A stretch of DNA of 64,000 nucleotides from Clostridiales bacterium (GTDB taxonomy: Bacteria; Bacillota; Clostridia; Lachnospirales; CAG-274), in NCBI GenBank assembly GCA_018371275.1, contig JAHALF010000003.1, forward strand, positions 1 to 64,000, read 5' to 3'. The notes beneath the pieces are model-generated. The model was not told the origin of the DNA. It was given only the letters and a program-made list of their open reading frames with translations, and searched no databases. This document shows positions 17,925-27,672 of the stretch, in pieces. Numbering within the stretch: the stretch's first letter is position 1; every line of letters starts with the position of its first letter. The position numbers and the translations under genes were made by a program.

Positions 17925-19133
17925 CTATTTTTTATTAAAATAAACAGTATAAGAAAATTTAGAGTCATCATTTTGATGTTTAGATTTAACTTTATCTTTA
18001 TTAATTATAAGTAAATATTTTTCACCTTTTTTCAAGTTTGCTTCTAATCTAGGCATACTTTCATTTAAAATGTTTGTATCTGTAATATCCTCTTTTAATG
18101 AATCAGTTTCAAGAGATGTAATAACTTTTTCTATAACTTGCTCATTTTTATCTGAAACTTTATATAAAGTCATATCGTTACCTGTTCCAAAATAACCTAC
18201 TGTATCATACCAATATTCATTAAGTACAAAAAATGAACTACCAATAGAATATTTACCTGTTTCTTGTACATCAAAATATAATCCAACTGTGTTTGACTTT
18301 CCACTTAAAAGATCAAACTCATATTTAAAATTATTATTTATAACATTTCCTTTTTCGTATGTAACATTTTTATCTGTTATATATTTATTATCTATTTCTT
18401 GATCACCAAAGATATTATAAGTTTTCTTTTCGAATAATTTACTTTGGTTTACTTTTTCTCCTGGTTCAAATTCTAGTTTAGTTAATGTATGTGAAACTGG
18501 AACATATGTAGAGGCTAAATCAACAATTTTATTATCTTTTATATTTATAGTATCAAATCTTCTATGAACTGTTTGAGCTTTAACAAATAAGCTTTTGTCT
18601 TCAGGGGCTTTAATTGATTGATTTATTGAAATTGTTGAGGCGTTTTCTGCATTATAACCATATCCAGCTTTTAAAGCTGAAGATACAAATTCAAAGTTAA
18701 ACTCAACACTTGCAACTAATGAAAAAGAGTTAGATGTTTTAATTGTTTTTGATGTTGAGATAGTTCCAGTTGCACCTGAAGGTATTATTATACTTTGTAT
18801 AAATCCTTTATCATTTCCTAAAATCCATCCGTCTTTTCTATCTATAACATAAGTACCATCTGATAAAGATATATTATTATCTTCATTTTCTGAAAACGTA
18901 GCTATGCTAGGATTATTACTATAAGTTTCATTACTAACTTTTTTAATTGAATCATATTCTTTATTTTCTAAAGCATTTACTATATCTTGGTAAGATTCTT
19001 CTTGTGAAATATCAGAAGGTATTTCATAGTTTTTAACATCAGCTCTAACATATGTTTGAGTTATACTAAAAGAACTTGTTATAATAAAAGAACTTACTAA
19101 TAAATTTATGAATAATTTTACATTTTTTTTCAT
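17925..19133 (-). CDS. Secreted protein, paralogue of the next gene; possible aerolysin-like core
   Basis: 402 aa with a Sec signal peptide (about residues 1-31, cleavage near YVRA/D). The core (about 92-243) is shared with the upstream neighbour: D-G-T-Y-V-(I/L), a Ser/Thr-rich segment S-K-(T/S)-I/V, F-E-F-V, I-x-A-P-(E/Q)-D-K-x-L-(F/Y)-V-K and (R)-(F/Y)-D-T-I. Alternating polar and hydrophobic residues in the Ser/Thr stretch resemble the membrane-insertion hairpin of aerolysin/ETX-MTX2 pore formers; this is an inference from pattern only. The C-terminal region looks like a beta-sandwich. I choose ATG 19133, not the GTG at 19139, because the AGGAG site is 8 nt from it. Confidence 0.72.
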   Translation of the reverse strand: MKKNVKLFINLLVSSFIITSSFSITQTYVRADVKNYEIPSDISQEESYQDIVNALENKEYDSIKKVSNETYSNNPSIATFSENEDNNISLSDGTYVIDRKDGWILGNDKGFIQSIIIPSGATGTISTSKTIKTSNSFSLVASVEFNFEFVSSALKAGYGYNAENASTISINQSIKAPEDKSLFVKAQTVHRRFDTINIKDNKIVDLASTYVPVSHTLTKLEFEPGEKVNQSKLFEKKTYNIFGDQEIDNKYITDKNVTYEKGNVINNNFKYEFDLLSGKSNTVGLYFDVQETGKYSIGSSFFVLNEYWYDTVGYFGTGNDMTLYKVSDKNEQVIEKVITSLETDSLKEDITDTNILNESMPRLEANLKKGEKYLLIINKDKVKSKHQNDDSKFSYTVYFNKK

Positions 19134-19174
19134 AAGCACTACTCCTTTTAAAATTATATATTTTAAAACTCTTT

Positions 19175-20314
19175 TTAATTATTTGTAACAGTATCTTCAC
19201 TAGAAACATTAGAAGAAACTTCACTTAATTCATTTCCATTTTCATCTGTTTGTTTAAGACCAGATTCTGTTATTTTAAAAAGCATTTTTTTAGAATATTT
19301 TAAATTAACATTATTACCATCATAATCATAAATGGCAATTCTAAAAGGTTCTAAATGTTCTAATTGTATAAAATCTCCAACTTGGAAATTAACCCCATTA
19401 ATATTATTATATTTATCATCTTTAGAATTATCTGTTCCATTAAGTTCAAAAGACAATTTTTCTTCTAATTGAGGACTTAATAATTTAAATTTAAAATATT
19501 CTTGGTTTCCATAACCTTCATGAATAGGAGTATTTGTTCTATTAGAGAATAAAATTTCTTCAGAATTATAATCTAAATATAAATTAAATGATTTTGTTTG
19601 ATTGTTTGTAACACCATTAATTTCTATATTATTTTTTATATTATCTAAAGGGTTTTCTCCTAAAACACATCTTGTAACTTTTTCTTCAAATTTGCTTAAA
19701 TTTAAATGTTCACCTGGTGTATTTTCTATTACTTTTGCCCAAGTTCCCTCTGGGATATATGTAGCACTATGTTCTATAATTTTACCGTCTTTAACTTCTA
19801 TTGTATCATATCTTGAATGTGTGGAATAAAGTTTAACATAAAGGTCTTTATCTTGTGGAGCTTCAATGTCAAATGAGGCAGATATTGTATCTTCATTTGA
19901 TATTGAATGTTCATAAGTTAATTCTAAAGAAGTTTTTACAAATTCAAAGTCTAAAGAAGAAGATACGCCAGTTATTGCCGTATGAGTAACCGATACAGAT
20001 TTACTAGTTTCTATATTAGAAGATGTTCCACTTTTAACTATACTAGATGTTAAAAAGTTTTCTTCCTCGTTTATTATCCAACCTGTTCCTCTATTTAAGA
20101 CATAAGTTCCATCTTCTAAATCACGAATATTTGATGGGTTTTTAACATCTTTTGATTTTAGCTCATTATTTTCCTTTTCAATTTTTTTTATCCCTACAAA
20201 TACATCCTCTTGAGCAATATCTAACCCGGGAATATTACTGGAAGCTAATACTGGATATGTTGAAAATAGGCTTATAGATAAAAATACTGGTACAAATTTT
20301 TTAAAGAATTTCAT
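19175..20314 (-). CDS. Secreted protein, first of a paralogous pair
   Basis: 379 aa with a signal peptide (about 1-24, ending V-L-A-S-S). Its core (about 66-225) aligns with that of the following gene, including D-G-T-Y-V-L, S-K-S-V-S-V, L-D-F-E-F-V, I-E-A-P-Q-D-K-D-L-Y-V-K, H-S-R-Y-D-T-I-E-V-K-D and P-G-E-H-x-N-x-S-K. The C-terminal thirds of the two proteins differ, suggesting different binding modules. The two genes are 41 nt apart and lie in one orientation, so they are probably co-expressed. The start has a GGGGGAAG site. Function unknown; a two-component secreted toxin or surface-active pair is one possibility. Confidence 0.72.
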   Translation of the reverse strand: MKFFKKFVPVFLSISLFSTYPVLASSNIPGLDIAQEDVFVGIKKIEKENNELKSKDVKNPSNIRDLEDGTYVLNRGTGWIINEEENFLTSSIVKSGTSSNIETSKSVSVTHTAITGVSSSLDFEFVKTSLELTYEHSISNEDTISASFDIEAPQDKDLYVKLYSTHSRYDTIEVKDGKIIEHSATYIPEGTWAKVIENTPGEHLNLSKFEEKVTRCVLGENPLDNIKNNIEINGVTNNQTKSFNLYLDYNSEEILFSNRTNTPIHEGYGNQEYFKFKLLSPQLEEKLSFELNGTDNSKDDKYNNINGVNFQVGDFIQLEHLEPFRIAIYDYDGNNVNLKYSKKMLFKITESGLKQTDENGNELSEVSSNVSSEDTVTNN

Positions 20315-20732
20315 AATACTTCCCCCTTTAATAATATATTATTTAGATTACAACGTATATAATTATATAGATATGTAAAGTATATAGGTAAATCAATATT
20401 TTATCAATATACTTAAAGATTTTTTTAAAAGATTCTTTTAGTATATTGATAAAATATATGGGTATTAATTTATAATATATTTTAAAGAAAATTATAAAAT
20501 AAAAAGTTTTAGTATTAAAAATTTGCAAAAACAGTTTATAGAAATATATAATCTCAGTTTTGCAAAATTTCAAACAAGCATTTATATAGAATATCACTAT
20601 ATTTTTAATTATTTAATTTTTTTATGTATGCTTTTGAGTTTAATGAAAAGACTAAAATTTGATTAATATTGAAATTTTTAATAAATATGTTATAATTTAA
20701 TAAAAGGATAAAATATATTAAGGAGCAAAAAT
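20315..20732. other. 418-nt intergenic region with a long inverted repeat
   Basis: AT-rich divergent region between the secreted pair (minus) and trmB (plus). It must carry promoters for both. The one clear structure is the inverted repeat at 20396-20457. I see no RNA gene or ORF with coding character. Confidence 0.6.
20396..20457. repeat. 24-bp inverted repeat
   Basis: Arms 20396-20419 and 20434-20457 are reverse complements with one mismatch, loop of 14 nt (20420-20433). Neither strand has a clear T run after the stem, so it is not an obvious terminator. It starts 82 nt upstream of the secreted-pair start. Confidence 0.7.
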
Positions 20733-21377
20733 ATGCGTTTAAGAAAAAAGCCTTGGGGCGATAATGAATTAAATACAAATGATAGATTTATTCATAAACC
20801 AGAAGAAAATAAGGGAAAGTGGAAAGAGATTTTTGGCAATGATAATCCTATACATATAGAAATAGGCACAGGTAAAGGACAATTTTTGACTACAATGAGC
20901 CTTTTAAATCCTAATATAAATTATATAGCAATAGAAAGACAAACAAATGTTATAGTAAGTGCTTTAAAAAAGGGTAGAGAAAAAGGTGTAGGGGAAAATA
21001 TAGTTTTTTTTATAGCAGATGTTAAAGAATTGCTTAACTATTTTGAACCAGAAGAAATAGATAGAATATATATAAACTTTTGTGACCCTTGGCCAAATAA
21101 GAAAAAATGGGCAAAAAGAAGACTTACTCATAAAAATTTCTTAAATTTATATGAAGCTTTATTTACAAATGGTGGGGAAGTATTTTTTAAAACAGATAAT
21201 AGACTTTTGTTTGAATTTTCTTTAAATGAGTTTGCAGATAAAGGGTGGCGTTTACACAATATATCGTTAGATTTACATAATTCAGATTTTGAGGGCAATG
21301 TAAAAACAGAATATGAAGAAAAATTTTCTGGTATAGGTATGCCTATATATAGATTAGAAGGATATTATAAAAAATAA
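20733..21377 (+). CDS. trmB: tRNA (guanine-N7)-methyltransferase
   Basis: 214 aa; methylates G46 in the tRNA variable loop using SAM. Motif I H-I-E-I-G-T-G-K-G-Q-F and the family signature F-C-D-P-W-P-N-K-K-K-W-A-K-R-R-L are present, along with the C-terminal G-x-P-I-Y-R-L-E. Monocistronic, ending at a strong terminator. Confidence 0.95.
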   Translation: MRLRKKPWGDNELNTNDRFIHKPEENKGKWKEIFGNDNPIHIEIGTGKGQFLTTMSLLNPNINYIAIERQTNVIVSALKKGREKGVGENIVFFIADVKELLNYFEPEEIDRIYINFCDPWPNKKKWAKRRLTHKNFLNLYEALFTNGGEVFFKTDNRLLFEFSLNEFADKGWRLHNISLDLHNSDFEGNVKTEYEEKFSGIGMPIYRLEGYYKK

Positions 21378-21384
21378 AAATAAT

Positions 21385-21414
21385 AAAAAAGACAAGGTTA
21401 TGCTTGTCTTTTTT
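21385..21414. terminator. Bidirectional terminator
   Basis: AAAAAAGACAAG-gttatg-CTTGTCTTTTTT between convergent trmB and the small minus-strand gene. Confidence 0.88.
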
Positions 21415-21703
21415 ATATACTATTGTTATTATCCAGTATAAAGGCCAGTTTAACACATTCTATACCTATAATCATTGTGTAATTATCTTTTTTATAAATC
21501 ATAGGTTCATTATTTTTTTTAACAATAACACATTCTTTAGCCCTATCATTATCATCTAAATAGGTTAAAAAGAAAATACCATCATTATCTTTTATAGTCC
21601 ATTTTTTATCAATTAAGGGCTTAATAAAAAAATCATCATTACAGTTAAACTTTTTGTTTAATATATTTTTTGCATTTATAAAATTTTCTACAATATCCTT
21701 CAT
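21413..21703 (-). CDS. Small conserved-looking protein coupled to uvrA; unknown
   Basis: 96 aa, acidic and soluble, with no recognised motif. It contains a beta-hairpin-like stretch (about 50-90). It starts 13 nt after the uvrA stop, with a ribosome site (AGGAG) that overlaps the end of uvrA, so it is translated from the uvrA transcript. Its terminator is shared with trmB. A role in repair would be a guess from position alone. Confidence 0.6.
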   Translation of the reverse strand: MKDIVENFINAKNILNKKFNCNDDFFIKPLIDKKWTIKDNDGIFFLTYLDDNDRAKECVIVKKNNEPMIYKKDNYTMIIGIECVKLAFILDNNNSI

Positions 21704-21716
21704 TTTTATCTCCTAG

Positions 21717-24545
21717 TTACTTTTTAAATAAAATCGGTTTTAAATATTTTCCAGTATAAGATTTTTCGCACATAGCAACATCTTCTGGTGTACCAGTAGC
21801 AACTATTGTTCCGCCACCATCTCCACCTTCTGGCCCTAAATCTATAATATAGTCAGCTGTTTTTATAACATCAAGATTGTGTTCTATTACAACAACAGAG
21901 TTACCAGTTTCAACAAGGCGTTTTATTATGTTAATAAGTCTGTGTACATCGTAAGTATGAAGTCCTGTTGTAGGTTCATCTAAAACATAAATAGTTTTAC
22001 CAGTTGCACGTTTGCTAAGTTCTGTTGCAAGCTTAACCCTTTGTGCTTCTCCACCAGAAAGAGTAGTAGAAGATTGTCCAAGTCTAATATAAGATAGCCC
22101 AACATCTGAAATTGCTTGTAGTTTTTCTTTTATTTTAGGTATATTTTCAAAAAATATTAATGCCTCTTCAACTGTCATATTTAAAACATCAGATATATTT
22201 TTACCTTTATATGTTACTTCTAATGTTTCTCTATTATATCTTTTACCACTACATACTTCACAAGGAACATAAACATCTGGCAAAAAGTGCATTTCTATTT
22301 TTATAATACCATCTCCAGAACAAGCCTCACATCTACCACCTTTTACATTAAAGCTAAAGCGTCCTTTTTGAAAACCTCTTACTTTTGCCTCTGGAGTGTT
22401 TGCAAATAAATCTCTAATAAGGTCAAAAACACCAGTATATGTTGCTGGGTTTGAACGAGGGGTCCTACCAATAGGAGATTGGTCTATATCTATAACTTTG
22501 TCCAAATTTTCAAGACCAGTAATAGATTTTACTTTGCCAGATTTACATTTTGCTTTATTAAGCTCTCTAGCTAAAGTTTTATATAAAACGTGGTTTACTA
22601 ATGAGCTTTTACCAGAGCCAGAAACACCAGTAACACAAACAAAAAGCCCAAGGGGAATATCAACATTTACCTTTTTAAGGTTATTTTCAAAAGCACCTTT
22701 TATAGAAATTTTATTTTTAGTAGGCTTAAGACGATTTGTTGGTACTGGTATAGCTAATCGACCACTAAGGTAACCACCAGTTAAAGATTTTTCACATTTT
22801 AATATTTCATCATAAGTACCAGCAAATATAACTTCACCACCATGCTCACCAGCCTTTGGACCTATATCCACTATAAAATCAGCTTGACGCATAGTGTCTT
22901 CATCGTGTTCTACAACAATAAGAGTATTTCCTATATTTCTTAAATGGTTTAAAGTATTTAAAAGCTTATCATTATCTCTTTGGTGTAGTCCTATGCTAGG
23001 TTCGTCTAAAATATATAAACAGCCTACAAGCCCTGAGCCTATTTGTGTTGCAAGTCTTATTCTTTGAGATTCTCCACCGGATAATGTACCAGCTGTTCTT
23101 GATAATGAAAGATAGTCAAGACCTACATCTACCAAAAAGCCTATCCTTGCATTTATTTCTTTTAATATTTGTTCTCCTATAAGTTTCTCACGTTCATTTA
23201 ATATAAGGTTATCGAAAAAATTTTTAGCATCTTTTATAGATAAATTAGTTATTTGTGATATATTTTTGTTATTTATAGTAACAGCCAAAATTTCAGGTTT
23301 TAATCTTTCGCCTTTGCAGCTTTTACAAGTAACATTTACCATATATTGTTCTAGCTCTTGTTTCATTACATCAGATGCCTCTTTATATCTACGTTCTAGG
23401 TTATTTACTATACCTTCAAAAGAATAAGAATAAGATTTGTAACCATTTTGCCCTTCCCAAGATATATCTATTTTTTCACCTTTTGTGCCATACATTAAGA
23501 TATCTTTGATTTTATCTGGTAGATCTTTATAAGGGGTATCCAAAGAAAAATTATATTTTTCAGATAGAGCATAAAATATACTATTAGACATAGAGTTTGA
23601 GTTGTTTATAGAATTCCAACCAGATGCATTTATAGCACCTTGTGATAAAGATAGTTCTTTATTTGGAACAATAATATCTGGGTCAAAAATAAGCTTTACA
23701 CCAAGACCAGTACACTCTTCGCAAGCACCATGTGGATTATTAAAAGAAAAAGAACGAGGCTCAATTTCCTCTATATTTATATGGCAGTCTTCACAAGCAA
23801 AATTTTGACTAAATTTTAAATCACATCCATTAGCATCTACAATTATTATTCCATCTGTAAGTTGCATAGCAGTTTCTATGGAATCTGTAAGACGTTTTTT
23901 TATATCTTCTCTAATAACAAGTCTATCTATAACTATTTCTATATTGTGTTTTTTATTTTTTTCAAGAGTTATTTTTTCAGAAAGGTCATATATATTACCA
24001 TCTACGCGAACTCTTACATAACCATTTTTTTTAGCATCTTCTAATATTTTTATATGTTCACCTTTACGGTCTCTAACAATGGGTGCTAAAATTTGTATTT
24101 TAGTTTTTTCTTCTAAAGTACATATTTGGTCTACTATTTGGTCAATAGTTTGTTTTTTTATCTCTTTGCCACATTTTGGACAATGAGGTATGCCTATCCT
24201 TGCGTATAATAGTCTAAGATAGTCATATATTTCTGTAACAGTACCTACTGTTGAACGAGGGTTATTATTTGTTGTTTTTTGATCTATAGATATGGCAGGA
24301 GATAGGCCTTCTATATAGTCTACATCTGGCTTTTCCATTTGCCCTAAAAACTGTCTTGCATAAGAAGATAAACTTTCTACATATCTTCTTTGCCCTTCGG
24401 CATATATTGTGTCAAAAGCAAGGCTAGATTTACCAGATCCACTAAGTCCTGTAAATACTATTAGTTTATCTCTTGGTATAGTTAAATCTATATTTTTAAG
24501 ATTATTTTCTCTAGCCCCTTTTATTGTTATTTGTTGTTTATGCAT
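21717..24545 (-). CDS. uvrA: Excinuclease ABC subunit A
   Basis: 942 aa; damage-sensing ATPase of nucleotide excision repair, working with UvrB. Two ABC modules: Walker A GLSGSGKSSL near residue 33 and GVSGSGKSSL near 640, signatures LSGGESQRIRLATQ and LSGGEAQRVKLATE, Walker B ILDEPSIGLHQRD and VLDEPTTGLHTYD. Cys pairs of the zinc modules are intact (CPKCG; CEDC/CEEC; CEAC/CEVC). It lies downstream of uvrB on the same strand but 314 nt away and after a terminator, so it probably has its own promoter. Confidence 0.97.
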   Translation of the reverse strand: MHKQQITIKGARENNLKNIDLTIPRDKLIVFTGLSGSGKSSLAFDTIYAEGQRRYVESLSSYARQFLGQMEKPDVDYIEGLSPAISIDQKTTNNNPRSTVGTVTEIYDYLRLLYARIGIPHCPKCGKEIKKQTIDQIVDQICTLEEKTKIQILAPIVRDRKGEHIKILEDAKKNGYVRVRVDGNIYDLSEKITLEKNKKHNIEIVIDRLVIREDIKKRLTDSIETAMQLTDGIIIVDANGCDLKFSQNFACEDCHINIEEIEPRSFSFNNPHGACEECTGLGVKLIFDPDIIVPNKELSLSQGAINASGWNSINNSNSMSNSIFYALSEKYNFSLDTPYKDLPDKIKDILMYGTKGEKIDISWEGQNGYKSYSYSFEGIVNNLERRYKEASDVMKQELEQYMVNVTCKSCKGERLKPEILAVTINNKNISQITNLSIKDAKNFFDNLILNEREKLIGEQILKEINARIGFLVDVGLDYLSLSRTAGTLSGGESQRIRLATQIGSGLVGCLYILDEPSIGLHQRDNDKLLNTLNHLRNIGNTLIVVEHDEDTMRQADFIVDIGPKAGEHGGEVIFAGTYDEILKCEKSLTGGYLSGRLAIPVPTNRLKPTKNKISIKGAFENNLKKVNVDIPLGLFVCVTGVSGSGKSSLVNHVLYKTLARELNKAKCKSGKVKSITGLENLDKVIDIDQSPIGRTPRSNPATYTGVFDLIRDLFANTPEAKVRGFQKGRFSFNVKGGRCEACSGDGIIKIEMHFLPDVYVPCEVCSGKRYNRETLEVTYKGKNISDVLNMTVEEALIFFENIPKIKEKLQAISDVGLSYIRLGQSSTTLSGGEAQRVKLATELSKRATGKTIYVLDEPTTGLHTYDVHRLINIIKRLVETGNSVVVIEHNLDVIKTADYIIDLGPEGGDGGGTIVATGTPEDVAMCEKSYTGKYLKPILFKK

Positions 24546-24859
24546 TTTTATCTCCTTTCTCTATTTTGTTAATATTAAAAAGTATATACATATATATTAT
24601 AACAAATATAATAAATAAACAAAACAGAAATTTTATAATATTTTAAAATAAGTTTTAGGGAAAAATGTAAAATATTATAATAAAATGTAATATATAAAAA
24701 ATTAAATACTAGAAATTATAAAAAATAAAATTGAACCCAAAAAGCATAAAATTATAAAAGTAAAATATGTTGTTAACATAATAGATACAATGTAAAAATA
24801 TTTATATTATTAATAATTAATAAAGATATAAAATATTAATATATTAATTTTATAAAAAG
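24546..24859. other. 314-nt intergenic region uvrB-uvrA
   Basis: Almost pure AT sequence with the uvrB terminator at its right end. No SOS-type GAAC-N4-GTTC site, RNA gene or ORF is evident to me. Confidence 0.55.
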
Positions 24860-24881
24860 CTATCTTAAAGATAGCTTTTTT
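24854..24881 (-). terminator. uvrB terminator overlapping its stop codon
   Basis: Minus-strand GCTATCTT/AAGATAGC stem followed by five T. The uvrB stop (24860-24862) is inside the 3' arm, and the last codons (K-L-S-L-R) form the 5' arm. Confidence 0.8.
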
Positions 24882-26857
24882 AATTCTACAATTTCATCTC
24901 TTAAAACAGATGCTTGTTCAAACATTAAATCGGCAGCATATTTTTTCATTTCCTTTTCTTTTTTAGCTATAAGCTCTAAAAGTTCTTTTTGTGTCATAGA
25001 TTCTGGGTCTTTGTCTAATTTTTTAGATTTTTTATTAGGAGCAACACTTTCTGTTGCTTTTATTATTTCGTGTACTTTTTTGGTTATAGTTTTAGGAGTT
25101 ATACTGTGGATTTCATTATATTCTTCTTGTATGTTTCTTCTTCTATTTGTTTCTGATATAGCTTTTTGCATAGAATCTGTCATTTTATCAGCATACATAA
25201 TAACCCTACCATTTGCATTTCTAGCAGCACGTCCAATCGTTTGGATAAGAGATGTTTCTGAACGTAAAAACCCCTCTTTATCGGCATCTATAATTGCTAC
25301 TAATGATACTTCTGGTATGTCAAGCCCTTCTCTTAAAAGATTTATGCCAACTAATACATCAAATACATCAAGTCTTAAATCTCTAATTATTTCTAAACGT
25401 TCTAATGTGTCAATATCCGAATGTAAATAACGTACTCTTATACCTGTTTCTTTTAAATATATTGTTAAATCTTCTGCCATTTTTTTAGTTAGAGTAGTAA
25501 CTAAAACTTTTTCATTTTTTTCTACTACTTTATTTATTTCACCTATAAGATTGTCTATTTGATTTTTAACTGGGCGAACATAAATTTCTGGGTCTAAAAG
25601 TCCAGTTGGTCTAATAATTTGTTCTACTGTGTTTTGGCTATGTTCTTTTTCGTATTTATTAGGTGTTGCAGAAACAAATAGCATTTGATTTATTTTATTT
25701 TCAAATTCTTCAAATTTAAGTGGTCTATTATCAAGGGCAGAAGGGAGCCTAAATCCATATTCTACAAGAGTTGTTTTTCTAGATTTATCTCCTTCATACA
25801 TACCTCTAACTTGTGGTATTGTAACGTGAGATTCGTCTACAATCATAAGAAAATCATCTGGAAAATAGTCAATAAGCGTATGCGGGGTAGAGCCAGCATC
25901 TCTACCAGATAAATGTCTAGAGTAGTTTTCTATTCCAGAGCAAAAGCCCATTTCTAACATCATTTCTATATCATAGTTTGTTCTTTGTTCTAGCCTTTGA
26001 GCCTCTAATAGTTTTTCTTCGCCTCTAAATTTTTGTAGTTGTTTGTTAAGTTCGTCTTGTATACGTTTTATGGCAAGCATCAATTTTTCTCTGCTTGTTA
26101 CATAATGCGATGCTGGAAATATTGTTATATGATTTCTAAATCCTAAAATTTCTCCTGTAAGTGAGTCTATTTCAGATATTCTGTCTATTTCATCTCCAAA
26201 AAATTCTACTCTATAAGCTACATTAGATGCACCAGCAGGAAATACTTCTAAAACATCCCCTCTAACACGAAATGTACCGCGTATAAAGTTCATATCGTTT
26301 CTATTATATTGTATTTCTATAAGTTTTTTTAATATACTATCTCTATCTCTTTCCATACCAGTTCTAAGAGATACTACCATTTCATTATAGTCAATAGGGT
26401 CACCTAAACCATATATACAAGATACACTAGCAACTATTATAACATCACGTCTTTCAAAAAGAGCTGCTGTTGCCGAGTGCCTAAGTTTATCTATTTCATC
26501 ATTTACAGAGGAGTCTTTTTCTATAAATGTATCAGAAGATGGTACATATGCTTCTGGTTGATAGTAGTCATAATAGCTTACAAAATATTCTACTGCGTTT
26601 TCCGGGAAAAATTCTTTAAATTCATTATATAACTGAGCAGCTAATGTTTTATTGTGTGCTAAAATAAGAGTAGGACGATTTAGTTTTTCTATTATATTTG
26701 CCATTGTAAAAGTTTTTCCAGAGCCTGTAACACCAAGAAGTGTTTGAAATTTTTTGCCTTTTATAAAACCAGTTGATAAGTTTTTTATTGCATCTGGTTG
26801 GTCACCAGTTGGTTTAAACTTTGATATAACTTTAAAAGGTTTATCTATTTTATCCAT
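24860..26857 (-). CDS. uvrB: Excinuclease ABC subunit B
   Basis: 665 aa; DNA-loading helicase-like subunit of nucleotide excision repair. Walker A GVTGSGKTFTMAN near residue 41, the damage-verifying beta-hairpin region YYDYYQPEAYVP, DESHVTIPQ, helicase motif QTIGRAARN, and a C-terminal UVR domain (about 625-660) for UvrC contact. Starts 10 nt after the exonuclease gene stop, so the two are co-transcribed. Confidence 0.97.
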   Translation of the reverse strand: MDKIDKPFKVISKFKPTGDQPDAIKNLSTGFIKGKKFQTLLGVTGSGKTFTMANIIEKLNRPTLILAHNKTLAAQLYNEFKEFFPENAVEYFVSYYDYYQPEAYVPSSDTFIEKDSSVNDEIDKLRHSATAALFERRDVIIVASVSCIYGLGDPIDYNEMVVSLRTGMERDRDSILKKLIEIQYNRNDMNFIRGTFRVRGDVLEVFPAGASNVAYRVEFFGDEIDRISEIDSLTGEILGFRNHITIFPASHYVTSREKLMLAIKRIQDELNKQLQKFRGEEKLLEAQRLEQRTNYDIEMMLEMGFCSGIENYSRHLSGRDAGSTPHTLIDYFPDDFLMIVDESHVTIPQVRGMYEGDKSRKTTLVEYGFRLPSALDNRPLKFEEFENKINQMLFVSATPNKYEKEHSQNTVEQIIRPTGLLDPEIYVRPVKNQIDNLIGEINKVVEKNEKVLVTTLTKKMAEDLTIYLKETGIRVRYLHSDIDTLERLEIIRDLRLDVFDVLVGINLLREGLDIPEVSLVAIIDADKEGFLRSETSLIQTIGRAARNANGRVIMYADKMTDSMQKAISETNRRRNIQEEYNEIHSITPKTITKKVHEIIKATESVAPNKKSKKLDKDPESMTQKELLELIAKKEKEMKKYAADLMFEQASVLRDEIVELKKLSLR

Positions 26858-26867
26858 AGTATCCTCC

Positions 26868-27473
26868 TTATTTTTTCTTTACATTTTTAGAATTAAATAC
26901 TTTAAGATTTAATTTTTCTGGAGAAAGTTTTTTAAAGATTTCTGCTGTATATAAAGCATCATTTAGGGCATCGTGAAAGTCTTGTTGTATAGGTAAGTCT
27001 AAAAGCTCTATAGCTGTTTTTAGCCCTATACAGCCACCTTTACTGTATTTTAAATATTTTGTTGTTAAATTTTGAATATCTATATATTTTAATATTAAAT
27101 CCGATGATAACATCTTATAATAAGATAAATTTCTATATAAAGCTTTTAAATCTCCACTGCCCCAAGTACAAAAAATATGTTCTTCTGTTCCTAGAAAATT
27201 TTCAAAATGGATATAAGCATCTTTAAAAGATGGCTTATCTTTTAAAAAGTCTGCTGAAAGTCCAGTTATTTTCTCTACATAAGGGTGAATTTCTTTATAA
27301 AGGTTTGGTCTTATATAAAGATTTATTTTATCTATTATATTAAAATTATTATCCAACTTTACTGCACCTATTTGTATTATTTCAAACCTACAAGAAGGTA
27401 TAAGCAGTATAGTTTTGTTTTTTTCAAAATCATAAGCTTGATTAAATTCTAAGTCTAAAACTATATAAGACAT
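26868..27473 (-). CDS. DEDDh 3'-5' exonuclease (KapD/ExoX-like)
   Basis: 201 aa. Exonuclease motif I V-L-D-L-E-F-N (D7, E9), the Asp of GSGDLKAL, and the final F-H-D-A-L-N-D-A motif give the DEDDh metal set. Similar proteins include Bacillus KapD and the eukaryotic ERI-type exonucleases. Substrate may be RNA or DNA. It is first in a unit with uvrB, which makes a repair-linked role plausible but unproved. Confidence 0.85.
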   Translation of the reverse strand: MSYIVLDLEFNQAYDFEKNKTILLIPSCRFEIIQIGAVKLDNNFNIIDKINLYIRPNLYKEIHPYVEKITGLSADFLKDKPSFKDAYIHFENFLGTEEHIFCTWGSGDLKALYRNLSYYKMLSSDLILKYIDIQNLTTKYLKYSKGGCIGLKTAIELLDLPIQQDFHDALNDALYTAEIFKKLSPEKLNLKVFNSKNVKKK

Positions 27474-27672
27474 AAAAACCTCCCTAACAATTAAAAGTAT
27501 TTGTAATAATAGTACAACAAATTTTTAATAAATACAATCATTTATACTAAAATAATTTATGACTTAAAAATTAAAGGTAAAATATTGATTTTTTTAATAG
27601 TATAATGCTATAATATAAAATAACACAAAATTAAAAATTTATTAATTTATATTTAAAAAGGATGGGGAAGAT

